Assembly: GCA_948146395.1 (NCBI GenBank)
Contig: OX411543.1
Location: forward strand, 37,343,058-37,407,057
Reading direction: 5' to 3'
DNA length: 64,000 bases
Source of the DNA: Fragum whitleyi
Lineage: Eukaryota > Mollusca > Bivalvia > Cardiida > Cardiidae
Shown here piece by piece: positions 52,937 through 64,000 of this stretch. Within the stretch, counting starts at the first letter, position 1, and the number at the start of each line of letters is the position of its first letter. The position numbers and the translations under genes were made by a program. A model generated the notes under the pieces. The model searched no databases. It was not told where the DNA came from and worked only from the letters and a program-made list of their open reading frames with translations.

Positions 52937-54237
52937 GTTTGTATTCTCTTAGCAATAGTGGAATTTATGCAAACCTGGTCCCTCTTTGGGACTTCAAGTA
53001 TAGTTCCTTTTGCTTCTAATTAATATTGAATATTTTTTTTATTAAGATCTTATTTATTGCAATAAATCTGGATAAAAAGGGGGTATATAAAGGTACACTA
53101 AAGGTTAGGCATTTTACGTGTATCGTCATTTCTCCCATTTCTCCCAAGATTTTGTTGGCAGCTTCAGTAAAAAAATGTTTAAACATTGGCGAGAGATTTG
53201 TTGGCAAAAAAACATCACGCGTCGAAAATATTTCATTCAGAATTTTCACAAAACAATGTCTTAATCATGGCCCAGAGTTATTTAGACAAGGAAAAGGGGA
53301 AATCAGAACAATTAGTTCAGTACCTTTCTGTAAGGAAACCAAGCCAATAGTGATTATTGGTGTGTATTTTCAACACCAATTTATTTTTCGAAAAGAGATT
53401 TTAAAAGTTACAAGAGTCATGTACTTAATTTCAGGTAAAGATCCTCTTTCGAGTATTTTGGTCGCATAAATCTAGAATAGCTAAGTGACATTATTATTTA
53501 TTGATTAACATTTTCGGTAGAAGTGACCCCATATCACACGCAAATTTGAAAGCATTGGTATGAATTTTTTAAATGTTCCGGTATTTTCTATACATGAATA
53601 GTGGGTTAATAAAGAAAACCTATCTTTTGAAAAAGGTACCTTATTCGATAATACATGTATATGACGACACATGCAAAATTTTAACCATCTAGGCTTTATG
53701 TTCGCGTCGAGGAATTCCGGGTTCTTGCGGACGTATGCAAGCAGTTTCCTACTTTACTACCTTCAACGATGTGCAAGCTTGCTTTAACCGCTTGCGATAA
53801 TCGTCTTGCAACGTCACGAAGTGACTAGCATAGCGAACAAAAATGGCAAATTGCTTGACCATTATCGATTTTCACGATAATCTCTTGATTTTCGTTGAAT
53901 GGACATAAGATCATCTAAAGGGAGGAATCTATGACTAACAAACAATTTAACTGCAATGTATTAATCTCAGAAATGTTGGTATTTTGGAGATATTTTTTTT
54001 TTTTTTTTTTTTTTAACAAGTCACTTTTGTTGCCTAGCAACCGGTCAATTTTCGAAAGTACTTGCTCTTCAAAATAGTCTGCTAGCTATTAAAACTGTTC
54101 ACGGAGAGCGTTGTATTCTGAACGCAGGGCAACCCAGTAAAACATATATATCTCGCCCTTCTGATGATTAAATATCCAATCAAAATCACGAGATTATCGT
54201 GTAAATCGCTAATGGTCAAGATATCCGCCATTTTTAT
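52937..54237. other. No recognised gene; one unassigned 147-codon frame
   Basis: The plus-strand frame at 53026-53469 is open for 147 codons, with no motif I recognise and an overlapping minus-strand frame. A poly(T) run lies at about 53993-54014, followed by a small palindrome-like TTGCCTAGCAACCGGTCAA. Confidence 0.4.
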
Positions 54238-55745
54238 ACGCCCGAAGGGTCGTATTATGTTAAGGCCACGGTCGTCCGTCCGTCCGTCCGTCTGTCCGTT
54301 CGTCCGTCTGTCCGTCTGTCTGTCCGTCCGTCTGTCCGTCCGTTAGCAATTTTTTGTGTGCGCAACTCCTACTAAACTATCAATGGGAATGAACTGAAAC
54401 TTGGTACTCCCTATGATGCCTAGTTGTGCATAAGACCTTTGAAATTCAAATCGCTCCAATCATTCCTGAGAAATCTTGAATTATCTGCCCTTGAATATAA
54501 CAAAAATCACTGTTTTTTGTGTGTGCAACTCTTCCTAAACTATCAACGGGAATGAGCTGCAACTACACACAATTACTCTCTACGATGTTTTGTTGTGCAT
54601 AAGACCTTTGAAATTCAAATGGCTCCAGTCATTCCTGAGAAATCTTGAATTATCTGCCCTTGAATATAACCCAAATTACTGTTTTTTTTGTGTGCGCAAC
54701 TCCTCCTAAACTGTCAATTTGAATGAGCTGAAACTACACACAATTACTCTCTGTGATGTCTAGTTGTGCATAAGACCTTTGAAATTCAAATGGCTCCAGT
54801 CATTTCTGAGAAATCTTGAATTATCTGCCCTTGAACAAAACGAAAATCACTATTTTCGTGTGCGCAACTCCTCCTAAACTATCAATGGGAACATGCTTAA
54901 ACTAGACACAATTACTCCCTATGATATCTAGTTGTGCTAAAGGCCTTTGAAATTCAAATGGCTCCAGTCATTCTTGAGTTATCTTGAATTATCTGCCCTT
55001 GAATTAAACGAAAATCACTATATTTTTTGTGCAACTCCTCCTTAACTATCAATTGAAATGAGCTGAAACTACACACAATTACTCTCTATGATGTCTGGTT
55101 TTGCATAAGACTTTTCAATTCAAAATGCTCCAGTCATTCTTGAGTTATCTTGGATTATCTGCCCTTTAGTTGATGAAAAATAAAATTTCTTGTCAGCTAA
55201 TTTTCTCCTACATTTTGGATGGGAATGAAAGGAAACTTGCCATAATGTCTCTGTAGGTTGTCTTTTTGTGCTTAGGACTAAATATATTTTCATATTTAAA
55301 GTAGCTCCAGTTTTATCTGCCCTTTACTTCACAAAGTAGTTTAAATTTACAGATTTTTTGGTGTGTGTGTGCACAACTCTTACAAATTTAATTGGATTGA
55401 AATAAATCTTGCCATAATGTAACCCTGATAATTGGTTAAGCATAAGACTTCAGAAATTCAAAAAGCTTGGATCTTTCTTGTATTATCTGCCCTTGAATTG
55501 ATTGAAATTCACTATTTTTCTTTTGTGAGCAACTCATCACACTTTGAATTGGAATGAACTGAAACTTGCAAAATAACTGTTTGGCATATAGTTGTGCATA
55601 AAATCATTTTCAATTTACACTCAAAAGGTCATACTATGTTATGGCACCAGTTGTCTGTCTGTCTATTTGAAATAATTTTAGCTATCATTCAAGCTCACGT
55701 TACTGACAAGCCAAGGTTACTGACAAGCCCCATCGGGCGTATTAT
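54238..55745 (+). mobile_element. CGCCCGAAGGG element with 167-bp tandem repeats
   Basis: The 5' end is ATACGCCCGAAGGGTCGTAT, then TATG and a (CCGT/CTGT)n tract (54271-54343). Units of about 167 bp with GCGCAACTCCTCCTAAACTA and GAAATTCAAATGGCTCCAGT lie near 54361, 54524, 54695, 54863 and 55030, followed by diverged copies to about 55600. The 3' end carries CATCGGGCGTATTATT, the inverse of the 5' arm. The hairpin-CTTGTT terminus seen in the sister families was not found. Confidence 0.83.
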
Positions 55746-55857
55746 TCATCTAAAATGAACTGGCACTCATTAACTTCCGTTATTGCTCGAGTATTCCCGT
55801 AGCGTAACTCAATTTCGCTTCAATTTTTACTTATATTATTTCAAATACTTTTATAAA
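55746..55857. other. Short spacer, nothing recognised
   Basis: Sequence between the tandem-repeat element and a tRNA-like remnant. Confidence 0.3.
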
Positions 55858-55936
55858 GGCACGATAGAACAGTGGTTACAGACGCCTTCCCGAACACCGA
55901 TAACTTGTCGGATCGAGTTCAATTCCCAACAGAGAC
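55858..55936 (+). repeat. tRNA-like retrosequence
   Basis: GGCACGATAGAACAGTGGTT resembles an A-box region, and GAGTTCAATTCCC is a B box 40-45 bp downstream. No good acceptor stem or anticodon arm could be drawn, so this is a decayed tRNA-derived repeat rather than a tRNA gene. Confidence 0.5.
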
Positions 55937-57035
55937 ACATATCATAATCATTGTGATTATAACTAACATAATGATTTTTTTCGGTTTTTTTTGTTGTTGT
56001 TGTAATTTTTAAAGAAATACATTTCTTTGTTATTATTTTGTCACTAGTTCTTTGTTCGTTACGATTAATATTTTTTTATTCTTACATCATTCATTTTTGG
56101 TTGTTTGCACTAACCAAGATTACTGGATTCTGATCGGGACAAAGATTTGTTTCATACCTCAATGAAAAAAAAAAACATAATAAGTTGTAAGTAAGCTTGT
56201 ACCAAAAAGCAGTCCGATCAAAGAACTCATTTGCTTTATGATATTGAATTATAGCATATCATCGGAAAAGAATAGAGTTAAACAGAAATTCGATTTACGT
56301 GTTCAAACCCAGTATATGTTTTTAATTTCATACCGTCACAAATTAAAAAAATGCCTCTGCATCTCTTAAATATAGATCCAGATTCATTTCAAAATCTAAA
56401 ATTATTTTCAGTAATTTTCAGAGATTTATGGACAGGACTTTGCAATGGTCAAATTGAGGCTGGCGGAAAGACTGTGCCGAATACCAATAGTCTTTTGTCA
56501 ACACTTTTAAAAAAAAATGAAAAAAAAAATCAAAATCTGTACTCCAAAAAGGGGTAAACCTAAAAAGAAATAGAAATATTTCTGGTCATGGTCCGACTTG
56601 AACTCGTGACCTCCCGATTATAGGAACGCACCCTAACCACCACCGTTAAATTTCCGTATGTACTATCAGCTGTGAAACATATTTTTAGCTTTTAACCTCG
56701 CGAGTATAAGTCTATATTAAGAAACATTTACCGACTATCAATAGGGGTCAAAAGGAATATTTAATGAGTGCCAGGTCATTGTAGATAAATAATATATGCG
56801 CCGCTCTGCGAAGCTCTTGTTGTTCGTTGTACTAGTCACAGGGAGCTTTGCTAGCCGAATATCGTAAGCGTCTCTAGCAAGCAACCCGTCCAGGATCGGG
56901 AAGCAGGAAGGCACTTGCCAAGTTTTGCAGGCGCTTTGTTCTCCTGAACGCAAGGCTGGTTTCTAACGCAATGTGCTGCGAGTGTTTTTTTTTTTTTTTT
57001 TTTTTGATCACCATTGATTAGTTATTTTGTATTGG
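55937..57035. other. No gene; contains a minus-strand tRNA-like remnant
   Basis: At 56584-56650 on the minus strand, GGTGGTGGTTAGGGTGCG and GAGTTCAAGTC have A- and B-box character. A poly(T) run lies at about 56985-57005. The 68-codon frame at 56351-56557 starts with ATG and ends in a lysine/asparagine run; no family was recognised. Confidence 0.4.
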
Positions 57036-57126
57036 ATAGAAACCGAGAGCCGTAGTATATGGGAAATAGACACGAGCTTTAGCGAGTGTCTGTTTCCCGT
57101 ATACCGCGGCACGAGATTTTCTATCT
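57036..57126. repeat. Long imperfect hairpin
   Basis: The left arm has GATAGAAACCGAGAGCCG and ATATGGGAAATAGACAC. The right arm has the inverses GTGTCTGTTTCCCGTAT and CGGCACGAGATTTTCTATC. Arms are about 44 bp with a loop of only a few bases. GGACCACGCTT (near 57133) and AAGCGTGGTC (near 57468) also face each other, so the hairpin may be one end of a small MITE reaching about 57480. Confidence 0.7.
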
Positions 57127-57518
57127 GACTTGGACCACGCTTTTCTAACATTATCTGTATTTTTTACTCGAACCTCTAAATAATGAAAAAGAGTTAATCT
57201 CGCTGTGATATAACTCTAATCAAGTGTGAATATGCTAAAATTTCTTATGAATCTATTTCCGTTACCATTTTCAGATCTTTTCGAAAGTCCTTAGGAAAAA
57301 GAGTTGTATAAATTGCTCGTTATCTTTTTGCAATGACTCTGCCCCCAAAACCTGTCAAGATTCACGGGCAAGACACACTACCACCGAATATCTGTAAATA
57401 CAACGCTAGGAGTTGTATCTGTGATTTATACTTTTGAAATACTGTTCTCTGATTGGCCGATTCGCTTCAAGCGTGGTCTAACTATGACTATACATTGAAC
57501 TCGTAATGAACAATAGCG

Positions 57519-57613
57519 TTTTTTTTTTTTTAGATTAGTGCATCGAACCCGTGCGAATATAGACCCCTGGTTTAGAAGTCAGGCGCACTACCAACTGCGC
57601 TATTGCCGCGACC
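57519..57613 (-). repeat. tRNA-Arg-like head of SINE family A followed by poly(A)
   Basis: On the minus strand, GGCAATAGCGCAGTTGGTAG, the anticodon-loop-like CTTCTAA and GGGTTCGAT match the head of SINE family A at 6277-6359. Instead of the family-A body there is a short unrelated stretch and a run of about 13 A. It is either a head-only retrocopy or a truncated SINE. Confidence 0.7.
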
Positions 57614-57932
57614 TAACTTTGTGTTAGTGATCTCAATAATGAATATTTTTTTACGTTCAATTTAGAATTAACGTTACCATGACTTCTTCAAAATGGTTGT
57701 TTCGCGCGTCTTTCACATATGACCCTACACGTTCTTAAACGCTTATCGTGATCGTCTTTAAGACGATTCAATTCAATAGAATAAACCAAAATGAAGCTAA
57801 TTTTATTCAGAACATTTGCATGTTATTAGGACATACTTATGTTTAATGACAGTAACATGTGATCTAATTAAAGTTGAATTTTCAAGTACATGTATTTGCT
57901 GCAAGGATTTAATAGTATTATATCTAAATGTG
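57614..57932. other. No recognised feature
   Basis: AT-rich spacer. Confidence 0.35.
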
Positions 57933-58004
57933 GTGTCCGTGGTCTAGAGGTAGAGCGTCGGCCTCTTGACTCAAAGATTCTTAGTTCGATTTCCGGGAGC
58001 GGCA
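57933..58004 (+). repeat. tRNA-like retrosequence
   Basis: GTGTCCGTGGTCTAGAGGTA has an A-box pattern, and TTAGTTCGATTTCC a B box about 40 bp downstream. Arms do not pair well enough for a functional tRNA. Possibly the head of another SINE family, with the body running to about 58120. Confidence 0.55.
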
Positions 58005-58132
58005 ATCGATCTTGGTTCTTTCAAAGGCCCTCACATTCGGCGCGAGTACTGGCGAATTTTCCAGGAAGCAGAATCGAGAGGGATTAATCTAAATTGTAAG
58101 AACATATTTCCCAATCGATTTAAAGTAAATAG

Positions 58133-58927
58133 ATTTAAGACACGAAGTGCTCAAGGGAGTTAGTGTGATCGATAAATGTCCGGCGTCCGTCTGTCCATCT
58201 GTCCGTGTGTCCGTCTCGGCGTCAACCTTTTCTTTAAACGATATCTCCTCCTAAACTTATGAGCCAATTTCAACCAAACTTGGCAGAAATATTCCTTGGG
58301 TGGTCCCTTGTAAAAATTGCTCAAATGGAAAGGATCCGTGCCATATCACGGGAAAAGGGGCCTTAATGACAATTTTCTTGTTTACACTCTAGAAGCCACA
58401 AATATGGTACAATAATCTTCATGAAACTTGATCAGAATGTTTGTTAGGTCATGAGGATGAAGTCTATTGAAAATGGGAAGGATCCGTGCCATATCACGGG
58501 AAAAGGGGCCTTAATGACAATTTGACAACAATTTCTTTAAGCAACATCTCCTCCTAAATATATTAGTCAAAATCAAGCAAATTTGGCAGAAATATTTCTT
58601 GGGTCGTCCCTTGTAGAAATTGCTCAAATGGAAAGGATTCGTGCCATATCACGGGAAAAGGAGCCTTAATGACATTTTTTTTTGTTTACACTCTAGAAGC
58701 CACAAATATGGTCCAATCATCATGAAACTTTGTCAGAATGTTTGTTGAGTCATGAGGATGAAGTCTATTGAAAATGGGAAGTATCCGTGTCATATCACGG
58801 GAAAAGGGGCCTTAATGACAATTTTCTCGTAAGAGCTCCAGACGCCATATCATAGGAAAATGAGTCCCAATGATAATTTACTTGAAATATCAGGTGAGCG
58901 ATTAAGGGCCCTCAGGGTCCTCTTGTT
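58133..58927 (+). mobile_element. Tandem-repeat element, CTCACCTGAGC-related, third copy
   Basis: The 5' hairpin is partly deleted (GACACGAAGTGCTCAAGGG). A GTCCGTCTGTCC tract follows, then TTTCTTTAAACGATATCTCC and TTGGCAGAAATATTCCTTGG, which match the start of the 8975 and 21314 elements. Units with GGATCCGTGCCATATCACGG recur three to four times. The 3' end is CAGGTGAGCGATTAAGGGCC, a mirror GGGTCC, and TCTTGTTTCC. Confidence 0.83.
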
Positions 58928-59755
58928 TCCGTTTTATATGCTCACATCTTTTTTTGAGACCTTACACCGTACGAAATTTCTACAATGGGGGGGGGGGGGT
59001 CATTTTTTTACTCTAACGCCAGAATTTGGAAGAAGACAAAAACGGTACGTCGAAAATTTCGTTAAATTCTTTTGACAGACTTCACTTAGAGTACTTAAAA
59101 GGTTTCTGTATATAGAAAAACTAAATGTCGAAAAGATTCTTCGTCTTTAGCAAACATGCATTTAGATTTTCCTATCTTATTTGTAAATGTAATCATTTTA
59201 CACACAAATAGTCGTTTAACATGCTTATTAATGGTAACGTCATGACGTCGAATTTGTGAAATAAACTTACAAAAATCAGTGTTCATTTACAGCGACGTTG
59301 ACGCTGACCATCCTTATAGCTTCCTTTTGGTGCAGTTCACGGAACTAAAACGTCTTGTATTACATCGCCCTGAGCGAGAAAACGCGCCAAATTGTCACTT
59401 TTGTGACGCCATGGTAGAGTAATTTCAAAAATTAAAAAGAAAATATACTCCGTTGAGATCGCAATAACTCAGAGATTACATATATACTAAAAATTATTCA
59501 CTTATTTGAAAAACGCTATTGTCCTCTTCCACATTAAAATACATAAATCAAGGCCATTATGACATGCAAACCCAAACATTTGTTAATGAATTAGGTATTT
59601 CATGACATTTCATATAACGAGTTGACACGTCAGATTTTTGACCCCATGATATATTCGGAAACAAAAAATTGATTAGTTTTACTTTTTCAAATTACCAATG
59701 GAGAAAAAAGATAGATAAATCGATATTTTACAATAAACTTATTTATTATTAAGAT
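58928..59755. other. No recognised gene
   Basis: A poly(G) run lies at about 58987-58998. No other feature was recognised. Confidence 0.4.
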
Positions 59756-60017
59756 GTAATCCGTCACCCGCATAAAGACAATCTGGTCACTCCCTAAATA
59801 AATATTTGAAAAAGAAATTTAATCCATTGCTTAGCAGTCAACCAGAATACGAATTTGAAATAATGCTTACCTGGGAATGTAGTTGATTATTCTAGATTCA
59901 GAAAATATAAAGAAATCGAAAAGTTCCCGCACTAGTCAGTCTGCGCAGCCCACTCGATCTGACCAGAAAACACATTTTTACACTTCCCACATGTTACCTT
60001 TTTGTTTGACTGGTCAC
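59756..60017. mobile_element. MITE with GTGACCCGTCAC ends, copy 5, diverged
   Basis: The ends are GTAATCCGTCACCCG and TTTGACTGGTCAC. Internal words AAATATTTGAAAAAG, TTGATTATTCTAGATTCAGA and TAGTCAGTCTGCGCA place it in the family. It is the most diverged of the five copies. Confidence 0.8.
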
Positions 60018-60536
60018 AGTTTTTATTTATTTACAATTATTATGATTATCGAATGATGAAAGGCAATGATTTCTTGTTGTAATGGTTTTCTTTAACACGC
60101 TTAATTATAAAATTCTTGCGAAAAAATATAATGAAATCAATGTCGATGTTTATCAAAGGAGACTCGTATCTTCAACAGGAAGCAATGAAAATGTTGAGTC
60201 AGTAAATTACATCTGCTTTCTACAGGAAACAAATATTTATGTAAAGTTGATAACATTTGATCAGTTTTTATTTTTATTCTTATTTTCTTTTACTGATTTA
60301 AATGATTGTATTTTTATTTTATAATTAACACACTTTCAAAAGAAAATTTAATAGAAAAGAATTTATGAATCATTATTATTTATATTTACGTATGATTAAA
60401 TTCTTATAAACTCTACACGCTATTTTAAACATTTTAGGTAAAATCCAATATCTACCTGTAGACGTTGCAGGTTAACTATCAGTTATCCGTTGTTAATTGA
60501 AGATATAAGTACTATTTAATTACACATTGTCCAACG
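60018..60536. other. AT-rich sequence, nothing recognised
   Basis: The 80-codon frame at 60082-60324 is AT-rich with no motif. I do not call it. Confidence 0.35.
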
Positions 60537-60645
60537 AAATCAAAAGTTCTCGTGGCCTAATGGTTAGCATGGAGTACTCAAAGGCGTCCAAACGCCGCAT
60601 TGCATGCACATAGGTTCGAGTCGTAGTCCACATAAATCAAAAGTT
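60537..60645 (+). repeat. tRNA-like retropseudogene with 12-bp target duplication
   Basis: An 85-bp insert (60549-60633) has an A box in CGTGGCCTAATGGTTAGCAT and a B box in TAGGTTCGAGTC. The perfect direct repeat AAATCAAAAGTT flanks it (60537-60548 and 60634-60645). The 85-bp length and extra stem GGCGT/ACGCC suggest descent from a long-variable-arm tRNA, but the cloverleaf is imperfect. It reads as a reverse-transcribed tRNA-like RNA inserted without a SINE body. Confidence 0.75.
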
Positions 60646-61303
60646 TTATCTATTGATATTTCGTTCTCTTTTTTTTATTCTTTTTAACCATTTCTGCATG
60701 AACGTTCTTGTGTATGCAATGTATAAATGGTTGTTTATTTGAATATACATTTCTTAGTTATCTTTTTATGTATTTCAAAAATATAGATATAAATCAACGA
60801 TACATTTTAATGAATTTAAAAGGCCCATTCAATGTCGGAACAATATTCACATTTGATGGCATTGTCAGTATTATTGTCTTCAGTTAAGTCTTTTAAATGT
60901 CGATACTGGTCGCTAAATGGCAGCAATGCTTTCCCAGAACTTCCCCTTCTTTTCTTAGACATGCCAACAGCAGCCTAATACTTATCCGTTAGACGAGCGT
61001 GACCTTCGACACTTTTGACACCAGGAGAACCTTTGACTTTTCCTTCTCAGTTATGAAAATACATATTGTCTCAAAAAATTGAAATTAAAATATGAAAGTT
61101 GTAAAACACATTCTTTATATAAGTTCTTCACTACTGAAACATCTTTAACTTGATACTTTTCGTCATCTCGTCTTTTAAAATTGATAAGAAGATATGATTA
61201 ACAATCCCTGTAGGGTAACGTCTTGTAAGCAAGCCTTCCAAAAGCAACAAAATAGTACGAACTGTTATATAAAAATGAATGATTAAAAACATAAAATTTG
61301 TTA
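60646..61303. other. AT-rich sequence, nothing recognised
   Basis: No exon or repeat could be supported. Confidence 0.4.
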
Positions 61304-61375
61304 ATATTGGGATTTGAACTGTGTCCTCCACGACAACAGTAACGGTGCCTATCCGTCTTAGCCATTTCTCATCGA
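61304..61375 (-). repeat. tRNA-like retrosequence
   Basis: On the minus strand, GAAATGGCTAAGACGGATAG has A-box character and ACAGTTCAAATCCCAATAT carries a B box about 45 bp downstream. Stems are poor, so it is a remnant. Confidence 0.5.
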
Positions 61376-62239
61376 TAAGAAAGATGCTCTAAAATAGTTA
61401 TTTATCACATACATTGCCAATTTACCTATGTCACGCCCCAGTAGGTTTATCAATATACACCTTGTTTACAATAATATTGTGGTCCCGATAATGCTCAAAA
61501 AAGCGAATTCAGGTTATATTTCATGTTAATATATTTTGTCTATCAAAACCATGCATTGAACTATTTTTATTTATGTTCCCAACCAAAGAAAAAAAAATGA
61601 GCACGCAGCTAGCATATAGAGTGTTCAGTCAAAAAGTCTAACAATTACTTTTCAATTTGCATTGCTCTTTCGAACCGATGTCATTTAATTATTAGAGAGT
61701 TTTTGTTTTTAAATTAATAGGGGTTTTAAACGGAAAACCTAATTGACCTTCATACAACGTCAAAGATAGTTCATAATGTATCCAATATTTCCCTGTTCCA
61801 GGTTACAAAACGTTTGCGACAGTTTTGAAATGATACCCCATTTTGCCCGTACTCTTTTTCTCTCCGAACATATAGCTAGAAAATAAAGAATGTTAAAATT
61901 GTTCAGATAACAGAATAGATCTATACAACAATCTGCATTATACAGAGTGCAGCGCTGTGCACTATCAAAACTTGACGGGGTAATTGAGATGACGTAAATC
62001 ATAATGAAATGCTCTTTGGGGGCATATTTGGGATATCATTATCTCTGCATGTTACTCTAGTCTTTGATTATATCTACGTTTTAGCTCATGTAAGCTATGT
62101 TTACATTTGCCACATACCCGTACGATGTCGCAGTCCGTGATTTTGTTGATATTTCTGCAATCGTACGTTTTTTACCATGGCGTATTTGATTAAAAAAATA
62201 TGTTTCGGAACCACCAATGCCTCCGCAACTGCTTTCATT
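61376..62239. other. No recognised gene
   Basis: AT-rich sequence, nothing supported. Confidence 0.4.
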
Positions 62240-62937
62240 TTGAAACAGCGACCTTGAAGAATGATATTGACTTGACTGATGGCCTTGATTTTGCTATCAA
62301 CTGAAAGTCTCGTTTCAAGCATAACACTTGTGAAATATGAAAGCTGTAACTCATACCTTTGCAAAGAAGTGGCAAATGTAAAAGTTTAAAGTTCTAAACA
62401 AACTTGACCTTGAAAATGACCTTGACCTTGGCTGATGACCTTAAAGATTTTTACCAACAGAAAGACCTTGTCACAAGCAATGAACATGTGCAATATCAAA
62501 GCTGTATCACTTACCAATCAAAAGTTACGGCCAATATAAATGTTGAAATTTAGTGACCTTGAGAATATTAGTGACATTGACCTTGACAGAAAGCCTTGCC
62601 TTTGGTTAGATCTGAAAGGTGTTGTCACAAGCAATACAAGTGTGAAATATCAAAGCTGTATCACTTACCATTGCAAAGTAATGGTCATTGTTAAAGTTTT
62701 AATTTTACACTTATTTGACCTATAAAATGATCTTGACCTTGACTGGTGATATTGAAGTCGGTACCTACAGAAAGATGTTGTCTAAAGAAACGCATACGAG
62801 AAATATGAAGGCTCTATCACTTACCAATCAAGAGTCATGACCAATGATAAAATTTGTATGGTACAAACGGACAAACATAAAACACACAGGGCAAAAATGA
62901 TATATACCCCCAATCTTTCGAAATGGGGGCATCAAAA
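62240..62937 (-). mobile_element. ATGCCCCC hairpin element on the minus strand, with 155-bp repeats
   Basis: On the minus strand the 5' end (62937) is GATGCCCCCATTTCGAAAGA, mirror TGGGGGTATATATC, then a short TGTCCGTTTG. Units of about 154-158 bp follow, marked on the plus strand by ATATCAAAGCTGTATCACTT near 62335, 62493, 62647 and 62803. They contain GACCTTGACCTTG words like the ATGCCCC elements at 15671 and 16256. The 3' end was not identified. Confidence 0.8.
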
Positions 62938-63034
62938 CGTGCAGTGCCCACTCATAAGAATCTTGCCATTTACTTGCTAAATTTGCGACCCCGCAAGGAA
63001 ACACTGAGATTAGTCAACAAGTTCAACGGTAAGC

Positions 63035-63385
63035 CGCACGGCAAGTGATTCGTTCGTTTGTTTGTTTGTTTTGTTTTGTTTTGTTTGTTTGTTTGTTTGT
63101 TTTTTGAATGGGGTTTTACGCCGCTTCCAATAATCTCTCAGTTATATCGCGGCAGCTGGAGCACCTAACCATGGATTCCTGGTATGTCTCACACCAGTAC
63201 TACCCTCACATCCTTTCTAGCCGCAAGCTGCTATTCCAAACAGGTCTACAATTATCAACTTATTGGTGGGAGACGAGTGGTCGGAAAGGATGAGTGCCGC
63301 CGTCGAAGATCGAACCCGGGACCTCTAGATTGACAGTTCGGTGCGCTACCGACTGCGCTATGATGGCGGCACGCACGGCTAATGA
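63035..63385 (-). mobile_element. tRNA-derived SINE (family A), second copy with (AAAC)n tail
   Basis: The element spans about 63049-63371 on the minus strand. The head (about 63370-63296) has an A box in ATAGCGCAGTCGGTAGCGC and a B box in GGGTTCGATC. The body matches the 6083-6360 copy (CTGGTGTGAGACATACCAGG and GGTGCTCCAGCTGCCGCGAT). The tail is (AAAC)n with some AAAAC units (63050-63105). Imperfect 14-bp direct repeats CGCACGGCAAGTGA (63035) and CGCACGGCTAATGA (63372) flank it. Confidence 0.85.
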
Positions 63386-64000
63386 GTTAAATATCCTAAA
63401 ATGATTATGTTATGTCCGTGCGGCGACCTTGTGATGGCATAATTATAGCCTCTGTGCGACCTATCGACGTTGTAATATACTTCTCGAAATTTCATAAGGA
63501 CCACCTATTAGATTGCCCTTAATACTTACGTAAGAATTAGAGCTACAAAAAATTCTTTTGATTTTGAAAATATGTTCATTTGCCAAAAGTGGTTGTTCTG
63601 AAAAGCGACAGCGTTAATCTTTAGAAGTGAAACAGTGGTCTAAACTTAGAAGGCTTATAATTCGGGATAGTACAGAACGACTTGTGAACAAGACATGTTT
63701 GAAAAATCGAGAATACGAAAACGCCTTTTGAGAGAATAAAATACCCATATAATTTTAACAATGACGGTACTACAAAATCTGAATTCATCGGTAATTAGAA
63801 TTGGAACACAGTCATTCAAATTTAACCATTGGATTGGACTTGACGTCTGGTCGTTATTCGGGCCCCGTGTTAACGGTTTCTGGATTGTTTTATAGAAACG
63901 TCTACTTTAATGACATTTGGTAACGAATTAATGAAACAAGGGGTCAAATCAAATCCTTGTAGAAAGCAAATTGAAGAGAATGGACTGTCTATCAAATCAC
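63386..64000. other. No recognised gene
   Basis: AT-rich sequence to the window end, nothing supported. Confidence 0.4.

Noticed and set aside
53026..53469. 147-codon plus-strand frame
   Set aside because: No family resemblance, AT-driven residue composition, an overlapping antisense frame and no supporting splice or promoter context.

Overview
The window is animal nuclear DNA, AT-rich and dominated by repeats. Elements that open with a hairpin plus (CCGT/CTGT)n and carry internal tandem repeats of about 145-175 bp, tRNA-derived SINEs, and a hAT element are typical of mollusc genomes, bivalves in particular. A bivalve is my best guess from remembered repeat types; no species can be named.

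The only gene I can support is part of a fibrillin gene on the minus strand. Four exons read right to left: 49339-49257 (end of the fibrillin unique N-terminal domain), 48652-48506 (EGF-like 1), 46937-46830 (EGF-like 2) and 40090-39893 (hybrid domain 1). Each has an AG acceptor and a GT donor. The phases (2/1, 1/1, 1/1, 1/1) join in frame, and the order matches the fibrillin N-terminus. Neither the signal-peptide exon(s) upstream nor the calcium-binding EGF exons downstream were found. If the gene continues to the left, the intron after the hybrid exon is at least 39.9 kb and holds most of the repeats here.

Layout: 1-1480, a 186-bp satellite that decays rightward. 5266-11856, a possible 6.6-kb element bounded by inverted GGTCAAACCGGCCCC arrays and carrying nested SINEs, a 1.6-kb hAT element with an 8-bp target duplication, a tandem-repeat element, and a TTAA-flanked foldback element. 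12974-24800, hairpins and a run of tandem-repeat elements, several ending in a short hairpin plus CTTGTT. 24810-37440, a satellite of six 42-bp monomer types making a 251-bp higher-order repeat, diverged on the left and homogenised from about 29.7 to 36.9 kb, with a decayed edge to about 38.2 kb. 39.9-49.3 kb, the fibrillin exons, with MITEs and a (GA)n tract in the introns. 49762-50711, a palindromic element made of inverted minisatellites. 52.6-64 kb, MITEs, further tandem-repeat elements and many tRNA-like retrosequences.

Most open reading frames here are chance frames in repeats. No true tRNA gene, rRNA, CRISPR array or prokaryotic gene was found.
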